From the NCBI GenBank assembly GCA_009760855.2, contig WPIO01000036.1:359001-423000 (forward strand): a stretch of 64,000 bases of DNA, read 5' to 3'. The translations under genes were made by a program, and so were the position numbers. Numbering within the stretch: position 1 is the first letter of the stretch; every line of letters starts with the position of its first letter. Below the pieces are notes generated by a model, which saw only the letters and a list, made by a program, of their open reading frames with translations, ran no database searches and had not been told where the DNA came from. Below are positions 33,490 to 46,096 of this stretch, piece by piece. The stretch comes from Cristatella mucedo. Its lineage: Eukaryota; Bryozoa; Phylactolaemata; Cristatellidae.

Positions 33490-34680
33490 AATATTAATCA
33501 TAATAATAAAATTCATATAGCCAGCTCGCCGAACACAATATCTTTCTAGGCACTGTAATTTGTTGCGAAGAAAGCGCGATTGAATTTTCAGGAATAGCAC
33601 GCTCAATGAACGGCAAGAATAATGTGTTTAGGCGTGAGATGCACAGGATCAGCATGCACGAATGGTTAGTCGCTGTATGCACAGTGTTAGCAAGCATACG
33701 CACGCAACGGACCAACAGAACATATGCAGGGACCAACTAACTGCTGTGATAAATGAGCGTGTTATTAGTTTCTTGTATATGTGGACAAGTCAGGAGATGT
33801 CGCGACGCAAGTCAGGAGTGTATTATAGTCTTTATGTGTATACGAACAAAAGGCTCAGCCTCCAACAGGGTTTGAAAGTGCTAGATACAAGTAAGCAGCT
33901 AGATTTCCAAAAGCGGGTGGTACGATGTTTAGCCTGTTGGGGGAGTAGATCTGATTGGCAGGATGAAGCAAAAGGATGAAGTGATCTAAACCTGAGTGAC
34001 AAAACCTTGATGTCGACGCATTGCTTGACTGGAAGCTAGCACAGGTCAACGAGACGAAGTGTAACGTGACAACTGCAACGCTCACGACTGACAAGACTAG
34101 CTGCAGAGGTTTGTACTAGCTGTAAGCACCGAAGTGCACAGGCCAATGAACCAGCAAGCAATGAGTTACAGATGTCAAGAGGGGATTCACAAATTCATGG
34201 ACGAAATTAGATGGGATATCCCAGCCTTCAAAAGCCCAACATTTAGCAGTTGTATTGCAGCAGAAAGTAGGCAGACGTGACTGTGGAGCTGATGTGGTCG
34301 TCTAATTAAGGGTCACTCTGGAACAGGACACTTACCATCAATATTAGCAGCTGGATATCCAGCTTTAAGAATCAGGTTTTCTCATTTCTGAATCACATTT
34401 GGTGTCCCCCATAACTAGTAAGTTGGTTTTGCTGTCATTCCACTTACGAAAACTCAATACCATCCGAGTGGGGATGTCATCAATTCATTCAGCAAGGGTA
34501 TTCTTTGAATTCGAGGTGCTCGAAAGCTGAGAGCTATCAAGGCAAAGGTCATATAGTCACCAGGTACAACTAAGTGTCATCTGGATAGAAGTGAAAGCCT
34601 ACGCTGGCGATTACATCGGAAAGAGGGGGAGTACAAACTGCGAAAAGAAACGGAGCGAGCACAGAAACCTGGGGAGCCCT
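33490..34680 (-). mobile_element. Old LINE family A, 3' UTR to RT motif C (outer element)
   Basis: Diverged UTR, then minus-strand C-terminus and RT. It includes a block reading VGFHFYPDDTQLYLV (motif C, altered to YPDD) and the GAGCCCTA remnant of PQGS. A plus-strand LINE B interrupts it at 34681. The RT continues at 35346. Confidence 0.8.
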
Positions 34681-35345
34681 AGGAGTCCTGACTCGGCTTG
34701 ATTATTGTAATTCCCTTTGGTTGGGCTGCCAAGGAAAGCTATTAGGCCACTGCAGCAGACTATGAATATGGCTGCAAGGCTAGTCTTCAAGTCCCAGCGT
34801 TTTGAGCACGTGTCTTCTTTGCTAAAAGAGCTAGGATGGTTGCCGGTTGAGCAAAGGATACAGAGCAAAGTTCTTACGCTGACCCACAAGGCCCGCCACG
34901 GCTTGGCTCCTTCGTACCTAGCTGAACGGCTGCATCAGTTTCAGCCTGTTCGCACCCTCAGGTCCTGTGTGGACAATAAATTAGCTGTTCCATTCCCCCG
35001 CTTAAAAACCGTTGGCGACAGAAGCTTTAGCTCTGCAGGACCTAGACGACTGTGGAACCCGCTTCCACAATTCTTACGCAACGACAACTACTCTCCTACT
35101 GCCGACGATGGCTCATCCTTTCCAGCAATCCTGAGCTGCTACTTCCATTCCACTCACTGCCTCAACTGCTCTCCTGACTCTGCTATGCTTCCTACTTTTT
35201 CTTTGTTGCGTGAGACGAAGTCTGTTGGCTACCGAATGCGTACCGAAAGCCGCTGTGAGTTCGCTATACAACACTCTCCTACGTAACACCCACATGGTCT
35301 TTATGACTTTGTGGAGTTACAGACGGAGATACATTACATTTCTTA
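34681..35345 (+). mobile_element. LINE family B 3' part nested in a minus-strand family A element
   Basis: Encodes TRLDYCNSLW, then [40 protein letters not shown] and the family B C-terminus (stop at about 35285). UTR and GATACATTACATTT tail follow. It splits a family A RT in opposite orientation. Confidence 0.92.
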
Positions 35346-35690
35346 AATTATCCTCATTAGGGTATTATCCATCAGCATCAATACTTTGAAGTCTCTCACT
35401 GAGATAGAATCCGAATAATGGCCTTGCAGTTCCAGTAATGACCAGATGAGATACGAGATGCATAAGAACGACTGTACGATCAAAAGTATCGAAAGCTGCC
35501 GAAAGATCGAGCAGATAAAGCAGAGAGACTTCATCCAAGTCTGCACATCTGAATAGGTTATTATAACCCCGAAGCAATTTTAATTCTTGGAAGTTACTAG
35601 CTGTAAAAATAGACTGGAATTTATTAGCTGAGTTTGAGGTCGTATTTTTAAAGTGCAGTTGCTCTGGCATATTCATTCTATTGTCTTAGC
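35346..35690 (-). mobile_element. LINE family A RT N-terminal part (outer element, continuation)
   Basis: The minus strand reads [32 protein letters not shown] (motif A) and YLSERLQSI. It continues the RT broken at 34680. Confidence 0.85.
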
Positions 35691-35972
35691 CCTTCGGCAA
35701 GGTTCTCGAACTTTACAAGCCTCACAACGGATCAAAGCTTTGAAACAGGCAAAACATCACTGCCAAAAACTGCAACAAGTAATGATGGAATGCTGAATTT
35801 GTTTCGCCGCTACACAGGCAAGGCTGCTGAATCAGCAAACAGGTCGTACTCGGCGATACTAGACTGCATATGGCTCGAGTTTTAAGCTTCACAGCTGATC
35901 GGGGTAGCGGCCTTTATTTAGATTGCCGCTTACACTATCCATAGCCAGCTAATCTGGATGCTTACATAAATG

Positions 35973-36288
35973 TTTACCTGCTTAAGCTATGGTTTTGGGA
36001 CAGGCTTAGTTACGTTTAGCGTTTCTAGTCTTCTAATCATAGCCAGGTAAGGTAGGCATTTCTTGCCAATGCAAAGAAGAGGCTAACTTATATTGATTAG
36101 TTCTCGCAGGTTGTCAACGGCAACGCGCTTCACAAGCAACAGCATTTCGGGCATTCAAGGGCAAGCTAGTTCGTCAGCGAATCAGCAAAGCTAAAAATCG
36201 TTTATATGTAAAATTATATTTACCTGCTTAGCGATAACTTTGGGACAGGCTAAGTTAATTGTAGAGCTTCTAGTCCTCAATTTTGCTT
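35973..36288. repeat. Direct repeat pair (~65 bp) at the R1 edge
   Basis: TTTACCTGCTTAAGCTATGG … GGGACAGGCTTAGTTACG at about 35977-36035 recurs as TTTACCTGCTTAGCGATAAC … GGGACAGGCTAAGTTAAT at about 36221-36265. Both are followed by a TTCTAGTC block. Confidence 0.7.
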
Positions 36289-38245
36289 TCACTTAGGGTG
36301 CAACCGACCAAGAAATCGATTGAAAGTCAACGGATCAGATTAAATATAAATATAAGTCTTATTCGGATATATAGTGTCATAAGAAAAATTAATTTCTAAT
36401 TGGCGCTTCACGAAATCTACAGTCTCAAGCCCATGACCTAGGTCGTCGAAAACATTTCATCTTGACCTTGGTCGAGACTAACACCTTAACCACTGGGCCA
36501 GACCAGCACGGCAGTGCTAAATGGATTGACTACTAATAGCGGAATTGATGCACTAGTATAAATACGTAAATATGCAGTCTATACCTTGGCTAATGTAGTA
36601 TGTGTACAGAAACTTGATGTGCGTATTTTCAGGTTTCTAATCCTAATAATCGCAATAACACAGATTGTACAGCCTCCGAAAGTCCAAAGAGTTAGTGCCT
36701 TAAACAAAAGTCGGTGCCATTTCACTAGCTGCCGCTGACAACTAGAATAGAGAACCCGCCAGGAAATGCAAATGCGAATAACTAAATGCACTCTTGGTTT
36801 TCAATAAAAAATTGAGTTTAAATTAGAATATTTTTATTTCTATTTCAAAATACTCTATATATCTACGACACAGCTTCGCCGACAAGCTAAAATGACGACT
36901 TAACCAAAAATGTTAACCATTAACTGCAATCGAGGTTTGCGATTAAAATTAGAGTTAAATACTCTTAAACTAAGAATAATGTGTTATCTGTTTAGAATCA
37001 TTTCCCCTCATTAAGGCCAACTCACCAAATAGGTCAACTGCCACTCAATTCAAGAATTATTTCTTGTTTTCTCTAGCTGGCTAATAATGCTTGTACAAAG
37101 TCTAATAAAACATTGTCAAGGCACCGTGTGAGAATTGAATCATATTCTAAGCAATTTTAATATTTCAGCATAAGAAACCTACTAATTACAGCACTAAACG
37201 ACGTCAGGCTTTTCCCTTGATAGTAATTATTACTTACTAATTTGTTATTACTTTTTAAATATAGAAAATGATCAAAATTCTTTAAGAGCTTTGCTTGAGC
37301 GATAAGGAAATTGATGTACTTGAAAATCTCCCGATTTCGATGAGGTAAATTGACAATTTCGCTTTGGGTGGTTTAGATGTAGTAAATAAAAACCATCAAA
37401 TTAATCCACATTAATATTTTTTCACACTTAAGTCAAACCCAAATGACAACTCAAAGCACTGTTACTATGCTATTGTTGTCTTTAAGCAACGTGATGGTTT
37501 TAGCAAAACAGCTCGAGTAGACCTCGCTCTTTATCAGTACTTTAAGGGCTATGGTCCTAGTTTCGTTTCCGGTCTGAGGTTCGACCAGGCTAAGCACCGC
37601 CATGAAGCCAACATCATTGTGCAGCTTCACGAAGCTGATTTATGCTTTTTTCGCTGGCTCGACCGTGCTTCGGCTCTCGCGATCTAATTAAGCAACGTGA
37701 ATTGAGCCCGTTTAAGAACGCTCCTGTTGCCACGACTTGGCTGTGCACCATAAAAGTCAAGCGTATCGTACAGTTAAAGACGGATGTAGTTTCCCTTTAT
37801 TTTTTTGCACTTCATCAAACTTGTGCTATGCGTTTCTTGTGCTTTCCGGGCCGATCTAAGCCTGATTAAATTACTAACCAGAGGCTCTGCAAAGCGGCGG
37901 TCCTCACTATCGTCCTGTGAAGCATGACATGCATGACATGAGCATGACATGAGTACGACTGCTCGCACAGCTCCCCACTATTTGGCTGCTGCTCCCGTTA
38001 CAGGTTTTTCTAGCGACACAAAATGTCTTCTAATTGCGAAAGGACTAGTATCGCCAGCGACCGTGCAAAACTACATTGATCCGTGTCTTCTAGCTGGGCC
38101 TCAACCGAAATGGAATCCGTCGCAGACATCACGTGCCTTTAAGTTGCACGCTCTTAAAGCCCGGAGTCCAGTCCCGACGGACGTCGCGACGACAACCGCT
38201 GACTTGCTGACAATCAAGTACTTAAAAACAGTTTTCTCCACTTGA
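36210..38245. repeat. Interspersed repeat R1, long copy
   Basis: Collinear with 6180-8600 and with 8830-9345. It shares CTAGCTGGCTAATAATGCTT, TTAAGAGCTTTGCTTGAG, GGGCCGATCTAAGCCTG and CACGCTCTTAAAGCCCGGAG. It leads into the GAGCTTGCTCTGCTCG array at 38390. Confidence 0.75.
36367..36513 (-). mobile_element. SINE family 2
   Basis: Decayed tail (AGAAAAATTAATTTCTAATT GGCGCTTCAC) and tRNA-like head (CTCAAGCCCATGACCTAGG; ACCTTAACCACTGGGCCAGA). It is joined to R1 at the same point as in copy 1. Confidence 0.8.
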
Positions 38246-38389
38246 CGCCGCTCCACTCACTGCCTTCGGTCGTGGCCCCACCCCACGGGATCTCACCGAG
38301 GCTGGGCTCTCTGCTGCAGCACCCGACGTGCAGTCGCTAAACTGTCTCCTTTCGGCATCAAACTAAGGCAGACGATTCGCATTAAAAGA

Positions 38390-38815
38390 CGGCGGAGCTT
38401 CGAGCTCCGCTCTGAGAGATTGCTCTCGGTGCTTGTACTGAATCGAGCTCCGCTCTGCTTGCAACATTTTTTGTTCGTCTGCTGAAATTTTTGGCTTGGA
38501 GCTTGCTCTACTGTGAGCTTTCTCTACTCTGAGCTTTCACAGCTCGGAACTTTTTTGTCTTATAACTCGCTCAGGGCGGAGCTCCCTCTGCTAAAAGCTT
38601 CCTCAGTGCAGAGCTCCCTCAATCCAGAGCTCGCTTTGCTTGGGGCTTTCTTTGCTCGGAGCTTTATCTGCTCGGAGCTTGCTCTGCCGCCGACCTTGCT
38701 CTGCTTAAAGGTTTCTCTGCTCGGAACTTTTTCTACTCTGAGCTTTTTCTGCTTGGAGCTTGCACAGCACAGAGCTTGCTCTGCTTGGAGTTTGCTCTGC
38801 TGCTGGGAGCATGCT
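38390..38815. repeat. ~18-bp minisatellite (GAGCTTGCTCTGCTCGGA), long array
   Basis: About 20 diverged units, followed by the shared sequence GAAGCTTCTTTTGCATGCAG at 38850. Same family as 9430-9860. One frame stays open throughout because the unit length is a multiple of three. I do not take that as coding. Confidence 0.85.
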
Positions 38816-38999
38816 TTTGTGCAGAGGAGCTTTTCGCAGACCGCCCTGCGAAGCTTCTTTTGCATGCAGCGCTCTATCTCCTCTTGCCCGAGGAGCAACT
38901 TTGGCTAGCCATAATTTGCCAGCGTTTTCTTTAGCGCGAAGTTGCCTCAGCCAGCGATCAAAACTACGGACCCGTGCAGCCGCTTTCTCGCTCTCTCAG

Positions 39000-41510
39000 C
39001 CAGTCGCCTGATCTAAGCCTATAGAGGATGCATGGGATTTATGCCATCGACAGGTGGCATAGGCTGTATTTACACAAACGACTATCCTCCTACATAGGTG
39101 ACGATTTGTTGCCGACCTCCCTCTGATTTGAGCTAATGCGTCTCGGGTAGAAGCCAGATAGACTGGCTGCCATGACCAGGAAGCTGTTTCTACTTTTAAA
39201 GCCTCCAGAAGTTGTACCAGACGACCAGTCAAAACCCTCAGGCGTATACCATACAACCAGCGACAAAAACAGCGACAGCTGACATTGGTATGCTCGGAGT
39301 TCTATCGAGGCGTTCAGGGCAAGTCCTTAACCATAGGATGGCTATACGTTGTAACCTTCAACAACTAGCACATAGAAGTCACCTTGCGTCTGTATATGGA
39401 ATGCACATTACTTAGCACCAAACACTGTCCAAAAAACCTTTTAACATACCGTTTAATCTTCCTTTTCTTTCAATTACCGTCTAATTCTCGTCTACAATGA
39501 TGACGGCAGCTGCGAACTCAAAATTTCTTAGGCGTTGATTTGTCAGCTCCGTGTGGAATCCTTTTAAAACCAGCCTTTCGCATAAGAGCAGGATGGCCGT
39601 TCGCTGAACTAAGTCGGCCATCGATGTTTCATGAATCGGTAGTGTGAACGCCCTACTTAGGAGGAAAGTAGGCAACGTCAAGGAGGCAAGTTGATAAGAG
39701 CAAACCCAGCTTTAGTTTACCTGATCGGCCTACACCAACAGCCGAAATTGTCAAGTCAATCCAGGCTCTTTGGAATGTTCCAGCAGAGGGGCCAATTCGA
39801 CAACTTGTGGCCTCTATGTCTGGACAGATGGCTATGACATGCCAAACGCACATATGCCAATAGCATAAGCGATTTTCGTGGGCTGTCAATAAATACTGTG
39901 GACGCTGTGTGAAACATTAGCGTGTCTGGTAGCTGGACACTCTCTTGCTACTAGGAAGAAGTAGCAGTTTCGCCCATCCATCGGACTGGCTGAGACTGTG
40001 TGCACCGTCCTCCTGTTCACATCTGCCAGAACAAATCGCACATTTCGACTGTGTTTGAGTGAGTGCGATGCTCTTTATTGTAACCATCTGGCAACATACA
40101 GGTCAGCACAGCCACAAGGGTGATTAAAAGCTATCGCAGCAGTAAGGCCCGACGGGTTAGACACATGGCAAGATGGTGCTAGGTGGGGCAGTGGACAACA
40201 ATCAATAGCCAGTCGCACATAAGCCAATGCAAACGTTCGTTTTTGCACATGCTCTTTGTCTTTAATTGTCTCTCTCACTGGTTTGCAAACGAACGCTGTA
40301 CATCAGAACTCTGAATAAACCCGGCACGCTGCAGCTGGGCAGCAATTATACTTGCCAGCTCAAGCAGAATAAGCGATGAGTACACAGCCGTCATTTCATT
40401 GCTAATCGGCCGCGGAATGTGGGGCATGCCGACACGTGTAAGACTTGAGCAGCCAGGGTGGCAAGCCGAGTTTCTCTTGAGCATTACAACAACAGCAACA
40501 TGCACTAGCTGCCAGCCAACGTCCGTGTCCTGCCATCATGTTATCACGTGTCCACCATGCCACACCTCCACGGTACTGCTAAATATGGGCAGGGTGGTTC
40601 ACGTACATGGCACACCAAGTTTGCTGTAAGTGGCCAGAATGAATGCTCGAATGCTCCAAATGTCAAGCAGCAAGAGTGGCTGCAGCTAGTTGGTTGAAGT
40701 GTCCTTGGCAAGGTGATCCAACAGCCAATCGCTCTAAAAGGTCAATCGAATCAGCTACAACGAGCTATCTACTTGTCTAGGAGTCAGCGACACTGAAGAT
40801 CAATGGAAGCCTGTCAGTCAATCAGCCAATAAAGAGCAGCAGTAAACAAAATCTACCCCAGTGGTCAGGCATCGGCCGGGGGTGGGAGATTCTCATGGGC
40901 TACCACCACTAAACCCACGACTCAATATCTTTCCACAGTTACGAGACTATGCACGAGGAGGCACGGGCAGGGGCCACTATTCCTAATATCTCGAGCTTGA
41001 TCGTCAGCTTGATCGAAATAGAGCTACTAGAGCATTCACTGGCAGTCGCTTCGGCGGCGAATCGCTCAAAAAGATAAGATGACAGTCAGCTCTGGCACAC
41101 CGTGCTGCCCAGATCGGGTGGCATGACATCCATTGAAAGCCCATTGAAAGAGAAGTCCTCGTGGCCCATAGTCAAGAGGTTGGCCTCGACTACAGATGTA
41201 AACAGCAGAATAATGGGCCTATTCTTACCAAAAGTTGACCAGCTCCAGCCAAGGTCTACAATAGAGCAGGTTTACTTAGACTACCGGGTGCACAAAGACA
41301 GGAATCAGTGCTCGAGCACCAAGAATTAATCAGTCAGGGTGGACTGCTACTGCCTACAGGCAACCAGCTGAGCACCCCTGCCACCGTAGCAGCAAATGCT
41401 TGCGGTCTGATATAATCGCGGTTCCGGTTTGTATCTGCATAGTTTTGTGCAGACATTTGCAGTAACGCAGGCCAGTCTTTGCCTACCTTGTGTATCGCAT
41501 CCTAGCGTCT
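39000..41510. other. Unique DNA without recognised repeats; exon-like spots only
   Basis: This is the longest stretch free of LINEs and SINEs. Minus-strand 39802-39714 has acceptor-like CCAGACATAG, an open phase-1 frame (SAGTFQRAWIDLTISAVGVG) and donor ATCAG|GTAAAC. The plus strand of the same place is also open (AEIVKSIQALWNVPAEGPIR). Neither can be assigned. Another minus frame at 40505-40275 reads MTAVYSSLILLELASIIAAQ. No family is recognised. Confidence 0.3.
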
Positions 41511-41520
41511 ATGCCTGCCT

Positions 41521-41673
41521 AGGTCTTGGCCCAGGGGTAAGGAGCTAACTCTTCACGATCAGGGTTGCAGGTTGGAACCCTGCATACTGGGCGATCATTT
41601 ACTGACTACTGCAAGCGGTGGCGATAGCCGAAAAGGCTCAGCCGCTATATAAATTAGGCTGTTAAATCACTAG
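41521..41673 (+). mobile_element. SINE family 1
   Basis: tRNA-like head with B-box-like GGTTGGAACCC, then GGGCGATCATTTACTGACTA, GCGGTGGCGATAGCC and the 3' end AGGCTGTTAAATCACTAG. Confidence 0.88.
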
Positions 41674-41821
41674 ACGGTTTTTTATCCCTGGCAATACAAG
41701 AACAGATCAGCTCGCATTGCACAAGTCAGCATGAGACTGATAGATATATCTGCATGATACAGATAGGATGAGACCCGATGGCGTGTCAGAAAAACCCAGA
41801 GCAATCCACGTTTCAGCAGTC

Positions 41822-42050
41822 ATGATAATAATAATAATAAATTTGTATATCGCCCTCAGAGGACTCAATCTCATTCTAGGCACTTTACATTTGCTGCACA
41901 GAAAGCATGATCGAACGGTTAGTGGTAGCATGCTCGATGACAAGCATAACATGGTTAGAGGTGACATGCACAGGGTCAGCAAGGAAATATGGTTAGTGGC
42001 AACATGCACAGTGTCAGCATGCATACTTATAGCAGCCAAACGAACGCAAT
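41822..42050 (-). mobile_element. LINE family A 3' UTR fragment
   Basis: (TAA)n, diverged hairpin (CGCCCTCAGAGGACTC…), then UTR with GGTCAGCA and CAGTGTCAGCATGCATA. It stops before the coding region. Confidence 0.88.
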
Positions 42051-42212
42051 CTAAGAGATCGGATGGCCAGTCAGTGAGACACTAGTGGCTTCGTTGAATG
42101 TAACTGCTGTTAAACGGAAGTTGAATTCAGCCTATAAGTATGTATCGCGCACATGCATGTAAAAGATCTGAGCAATCTGAAGCTCATCGAAGAAATACTC
42201 ATGCACCCAAAT

Positions 42213-42275
42213 CTTGACCTTTTGGTACACATGACCTTTCGGTACACGTGACCTTTCGGTACACGTGACTTTGGT
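42213..42275. repeat. 17-bp tandem repeat creating CACGTG boxes
   Basis: Units TGACCTTTTGGTACACA, then TGACCTTTCGGTACACG twice, then a partial unit. Each CACG|TGAC unit junction forms the E-box palindrome CACGTG (two perfect, one CACATG). Confidence 0.85.
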
Positions 42276-42646
42276 GCAAGAGCATGAGAGTGGTGCACTT
42301 ATGCGTAGGATGGAAGCTAACAATATGTGGATTTAACACGAGCCCGAAGTCACGGTGCACTTTCGGCACCCGAAGATACCACATCAGGTCGGGAAAGTCA
42401 CCAACGTGGTGAGGCTTTCGGAACAAATAGATGACGTAACGGTACGGCCGGCAAGTCACACAGCTAAAAACCCAGGGCAACAAGTGCATTGTCCTGTGTG
42501 TGCCTATGCATGCTGAGACGCTGCATGATCTCGCTAACCAGTAGACATACTCACTTTCCAGCATTTGTAAAGTGCTTAGAAAGTTAATAAGCTTGGTTAT
42601 GGTACTATACAAATGTCTTACTATCATTATTTACTATCAATACTAG

Positions 42647-42788
42647 ACTCATCCTCAAGAGATATCTACGAGCAGCTTGCGACTGGATCGCTATGGACCT
42701 GTACCACGATTGCTTATTGGGAGTACCACCCGGAGAATTTGTTGAACGTGTATATTTCTGCCGTCAGCAGTCCTGGCAATCGACATGA
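42647..42788 (+). CDS. Possible terminal exon, unrecognised
   Basis: Acceptor-like TATCAATACTAG, then an open phase-2 frame of 46 codons to TGA: LILKRYLRAACDWIAMDLYH and DCLLGVPPGEFVERVYF. The composition looks protein-like, but overlapping frames are also open and no partner exon was found. Confidence 0.22.
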
Positions 42789-42802
42789 GCCCACGAACAC
42801 TA

Positions 42803-42948
42803 TCTAATAATAATGCACTTGATAAAGCGCCCTCAGAGAATTTAATCTCTTTCTAGGCGCTTTCCATTTGCTGCAAAGTGAAAGGCAATTGAATGGTAAG
42901 TAAAATCATGCTTGAAAAACAAACAAAATGAATAATATGGTTAGGGGT
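42803..42948 (-). mobile_element. LINE family A 3' UTR stub
   Basis: TAA run, hairpin and UTR to ATGGTTAGGGGTGTC, about 145 bp in all. Confidence 0.92.
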
Positions 42949-43035
42949 GTCTAATAATAATAATAATAATAATGCACTCGACAAAGCACCCTCAGAGAAC
43001 TCAATCTCTTTCTAGGCACTTTACATTTACATCAA
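42949..43035 (-). mobile_element. LINE family A tail-only stub
   Basis: TAATAATAATAATAATAATG, hairpin, end at TTTACATTTA. It is in tandem with the preceding stub, and both start after TCTAATAATAA. Confidence 0.9.
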
Positions 43036-44154
43036 TGGCTTCAAATCGCCTAAAACAGCTGCTACGTGACATGAGTGGTAATGAACTTTGAGCGCAGAAG
43101 TGAAAGTATTTTTTAAAAGACGGGGCTCGTAACAATCTTTGTCCTTTGTTGCAACCAATGAGGGAGTATCATAAAGAAATTCTGTTACTGTTGTGAAGCG
43201 TTGCCCCTGAATGTGCCGATGCTGCCTAGAAATGGGCAGACTGCTGCTATCACGATGGTCGAGCAGAATGGCACATAAATATCGGTGGTTGAAACAGCCT
43301 GCTGTTCTGGAATACACCAGCATTAATCCTAATGTTCAGTTTTTTAAATCCCCACACGCTCAAACAGTTTACCTATGGATTTACAGAGGCCTCCCTCTAA
43401 AGTGCCATGTGTCTGTCCACAGGATCCCCAGCTAAAAAATGCTACGATTAAGAAATTAACATATTTTTTTCAGAGCTCTACCTAGCGTTACTGGCAGCAA
43501 CATACCAAGGCCGACATCTGACATTCATGAAACGTGCCGAATGACCCTCAAGTGCTCTATAAGAGAGCCCAGCCAGGCAGAAAACTCTTGTGCAATGCTG
43601 AAGGAAGCAGTAAATTAAATGAACAGGCAAGAATAATAGCAACATTATTTTTTTTCGTTTCACCACGGTTAGAAATCATAAAAATTCACACATTTCCACC
43701 CGCAGTAAAAGGGTAACAATTATCTTAGCGACGTTGCTCTTACCGCCTGTCACAGCTCTTTTGCATACTCTGATAAAACATACATTGAATTTCATTCAGC
43801 CACCTTAGCTCCGAACAAGCTTTAGCACCCTCTTGCAGATCACAAATCTATGGGATGCATCCTAGCCGAAGTGCAGACTGTACCACGGCATGCCTTTCAA
43901 AGGGCAGCTGACCATACATGATCAGTAGCAGTACCACAAGAGCAGGCATTTAGATAACTTGCATCGTGGCCAATGATTGACAGTAAACCTGGCAAACTTT
44001 GAAGGCAAACAAAATAAACGATACCTACCAAATCATTGAATGAGTCGGCTGCCAATATCATACCGACTAAGTTAATGGAAACTATCTTGGCAAGAGTGAA
44101 GGAAGCCGTGGCATCTAGAACTCCAGGACAGTAAAACCACTAGTCAACAAATCC
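43036..44154. other. Unassigned unique DNA
   Basis: No gene or repeat recognised. Confidence 0.4.
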
Positions 44155-44590
44155 AAGAGGTTCAGCAATGTGTCTGCTTTGTTGAAGGAGCAGAGATGGC
44201 TTCCGGTCGACCAACGGATAAAGAGCATAATTCTTACATTGATGCACAAGGCCTGTTATGGCCTGCCTCCTTCAGCTATTTATCACGATGTCCGACATGA
44301 CCGATTGAGAATAAGATCAGACTGACAGACGAGGCACTGGCTTGGTTCGAATCTTACTTGCCCGATCGTGTTCAATCCTCATCTTGTTGTCCTAGGCCCT
44401 TTGCTGTTTTCCATATATTATTTCCACTTATTACATCCATATATAGGTGAGATGAAGTCTGTTGGCTCCCGCATGCATACTTCAAGCTTCTTAGGCTTTG
44501 AGTGGGCTATAGAAACCTCTTCTGCTCAACACCCATTTAGTCTTGTAGAGTTACAGACAGAAACATATAAACATATCACGATGTACAATG
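44155..44590 (+). mobile_element. LINE family B mosaic of rearranged pieces
   Basis: Three family B segments are out of order: C-terminal (VSALLKEQRWLPVDQRIKS), then an RT piece (DEALAWFESYLPDRVQSS), then the 3' end (ETKSVGSRMHTSS … GTAGAGTTACAGACAGAAAC). Deletions and rearrangement within one old copy are the simplest reading. Confidence 0.75.
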
Positions 44591-44850
44591 GTGCACACCA
44601 GGAGAGCCCCTAGGAGGGGCAATTGTCACTAATAATTTCAAAATATAACTATTACTATTACGGGTGGACGAGCAGAAAAATCGCTTCCATGTTGGAAGCA
44701 CTTGCAAGCCTCAAGCAAGTCGTGCCGGATCGCCGCAATGATGGGCAGACACACGTGCAGCCAAGCGCTGCTCCGACGTATAGCAGCAGGCTGAAACAGT
44801 GTTTCAACCCTATGCAGCGAATGCCAGACCCTTGCTAAGCACTCAGCTCT

Positions 44851-44894
44851 CTGTGTCTCCCTCTCTCTGTGTCTCCCTCTCTCTGTGTCTCTCT

Positions 44895-44991
<97 letters not shown>

Positions 44992-45010
44992 ACTCTCTCC
45001 CTCACTCTCA
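44851..45010. repeat. (CT)n microsatellite
   Basis: TGTCTCCCTCTC units, then about 100 bp of pure CT. Confidence 0.98.
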
Positions 45011-46096
45011 TATCCGAAAGGCTAGTGACAGCAGGATCATGGAAGCCAACAAAACCACCGTGCTACCAATATAGCCATGCCAACAGAACTGCACTCTTGA
45101 AGACCAGGTGGCCTCTGTCATAGAATCAAACAGGTTGTTAGTCAGTCAAAGAAAACCAGCTGGCCGCTCTGGCAGCAAGTCACCCTTGCCCCTCTTGCTT
45201 TCGTGTCTACAACGTGCTAGGCTGCTACTAGGCCCGAAGAGCTAGCACACCATTGTGTAATTGGAGTTTCCTTGAAAGACAAGAGGTGGTGGCGCACGAA
45301 CAGTTTGCCGGATGCAGTGCCGAGCTGATGAGGTTGCTCGAGCTGATGATCTGCATTGTGTGGAAGCCCCTCCCCTTCAAATATGAGGCATGCTCACGAC
45401 GAAAGCAGTCACAGCGGCAGCTGGGCGGCTGCAGGACTCGGATCCAGATGCCAGTGGGCACACAAACAGATAACAGAGCACGAGCTGCCATCCAACAGCC
45501 TGGGCTGAACTCTGAGAGCTGAGCACGTGCAGCGGAGTCATGCAGGCGCCTGTCCTTGGTCCGTGGATGCATCCTGAGTAAATTTGCTGGCATGGCATTG
45601 CATCGTAATTTTGGTAGTGCCGAACAGTACGTGACTTCTTTCAGGCAAAGCCTTACGCCTAAGCCAGCACAAACACATAGCTCAACCGAGCCCTTAGATC
45701 AAATCACTAGCTTATTTAACGGCTTCATGCACATGGAGGCAGTACAGCCTTTTTGGATATCGCCTGCTTGCATTGAGAAATCCCAGGATTGTTTGCTGCA
45801 ATACTCAAACCCAGGCCATAAGCCGTGACGTGCAAGCACCTTACCCATAGGCTTAGTCCCAGGGGCGAGCAATGCTACTTAACTTAAAAGCCACATTTAC
45901 ATATCGGCAGAAGAGTCTTCACAGTCATCACCACTGATTGCAGCAGGCATTATAGGATTGCCAACTGCAGAACTCAAACCAAAAAACTGGGTCGTGCAGA
46001 GCGAGCACCATATCCCTGGGCTAAGACAGGGAAGGGAGGCTTAACCAGCTGTCACAGCTTCCCTGCTCCGGCAAGATGCAATGCTCATGATAACGT
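45011..46096. other. Unique DNA with two old tRNA-SINE relics
   Basis: Minus-strand SINE 1-like heads are visible at about 45795-45870 (CAAACCCAGG … GCACCTTACCCATAGGCTTA) and 45940-46030 (CTCAAACC … GAGCGAGCACCATATCCCTG). Frames near 45253-45593 are open on both strands and unassigned. Confidence 0.5.
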
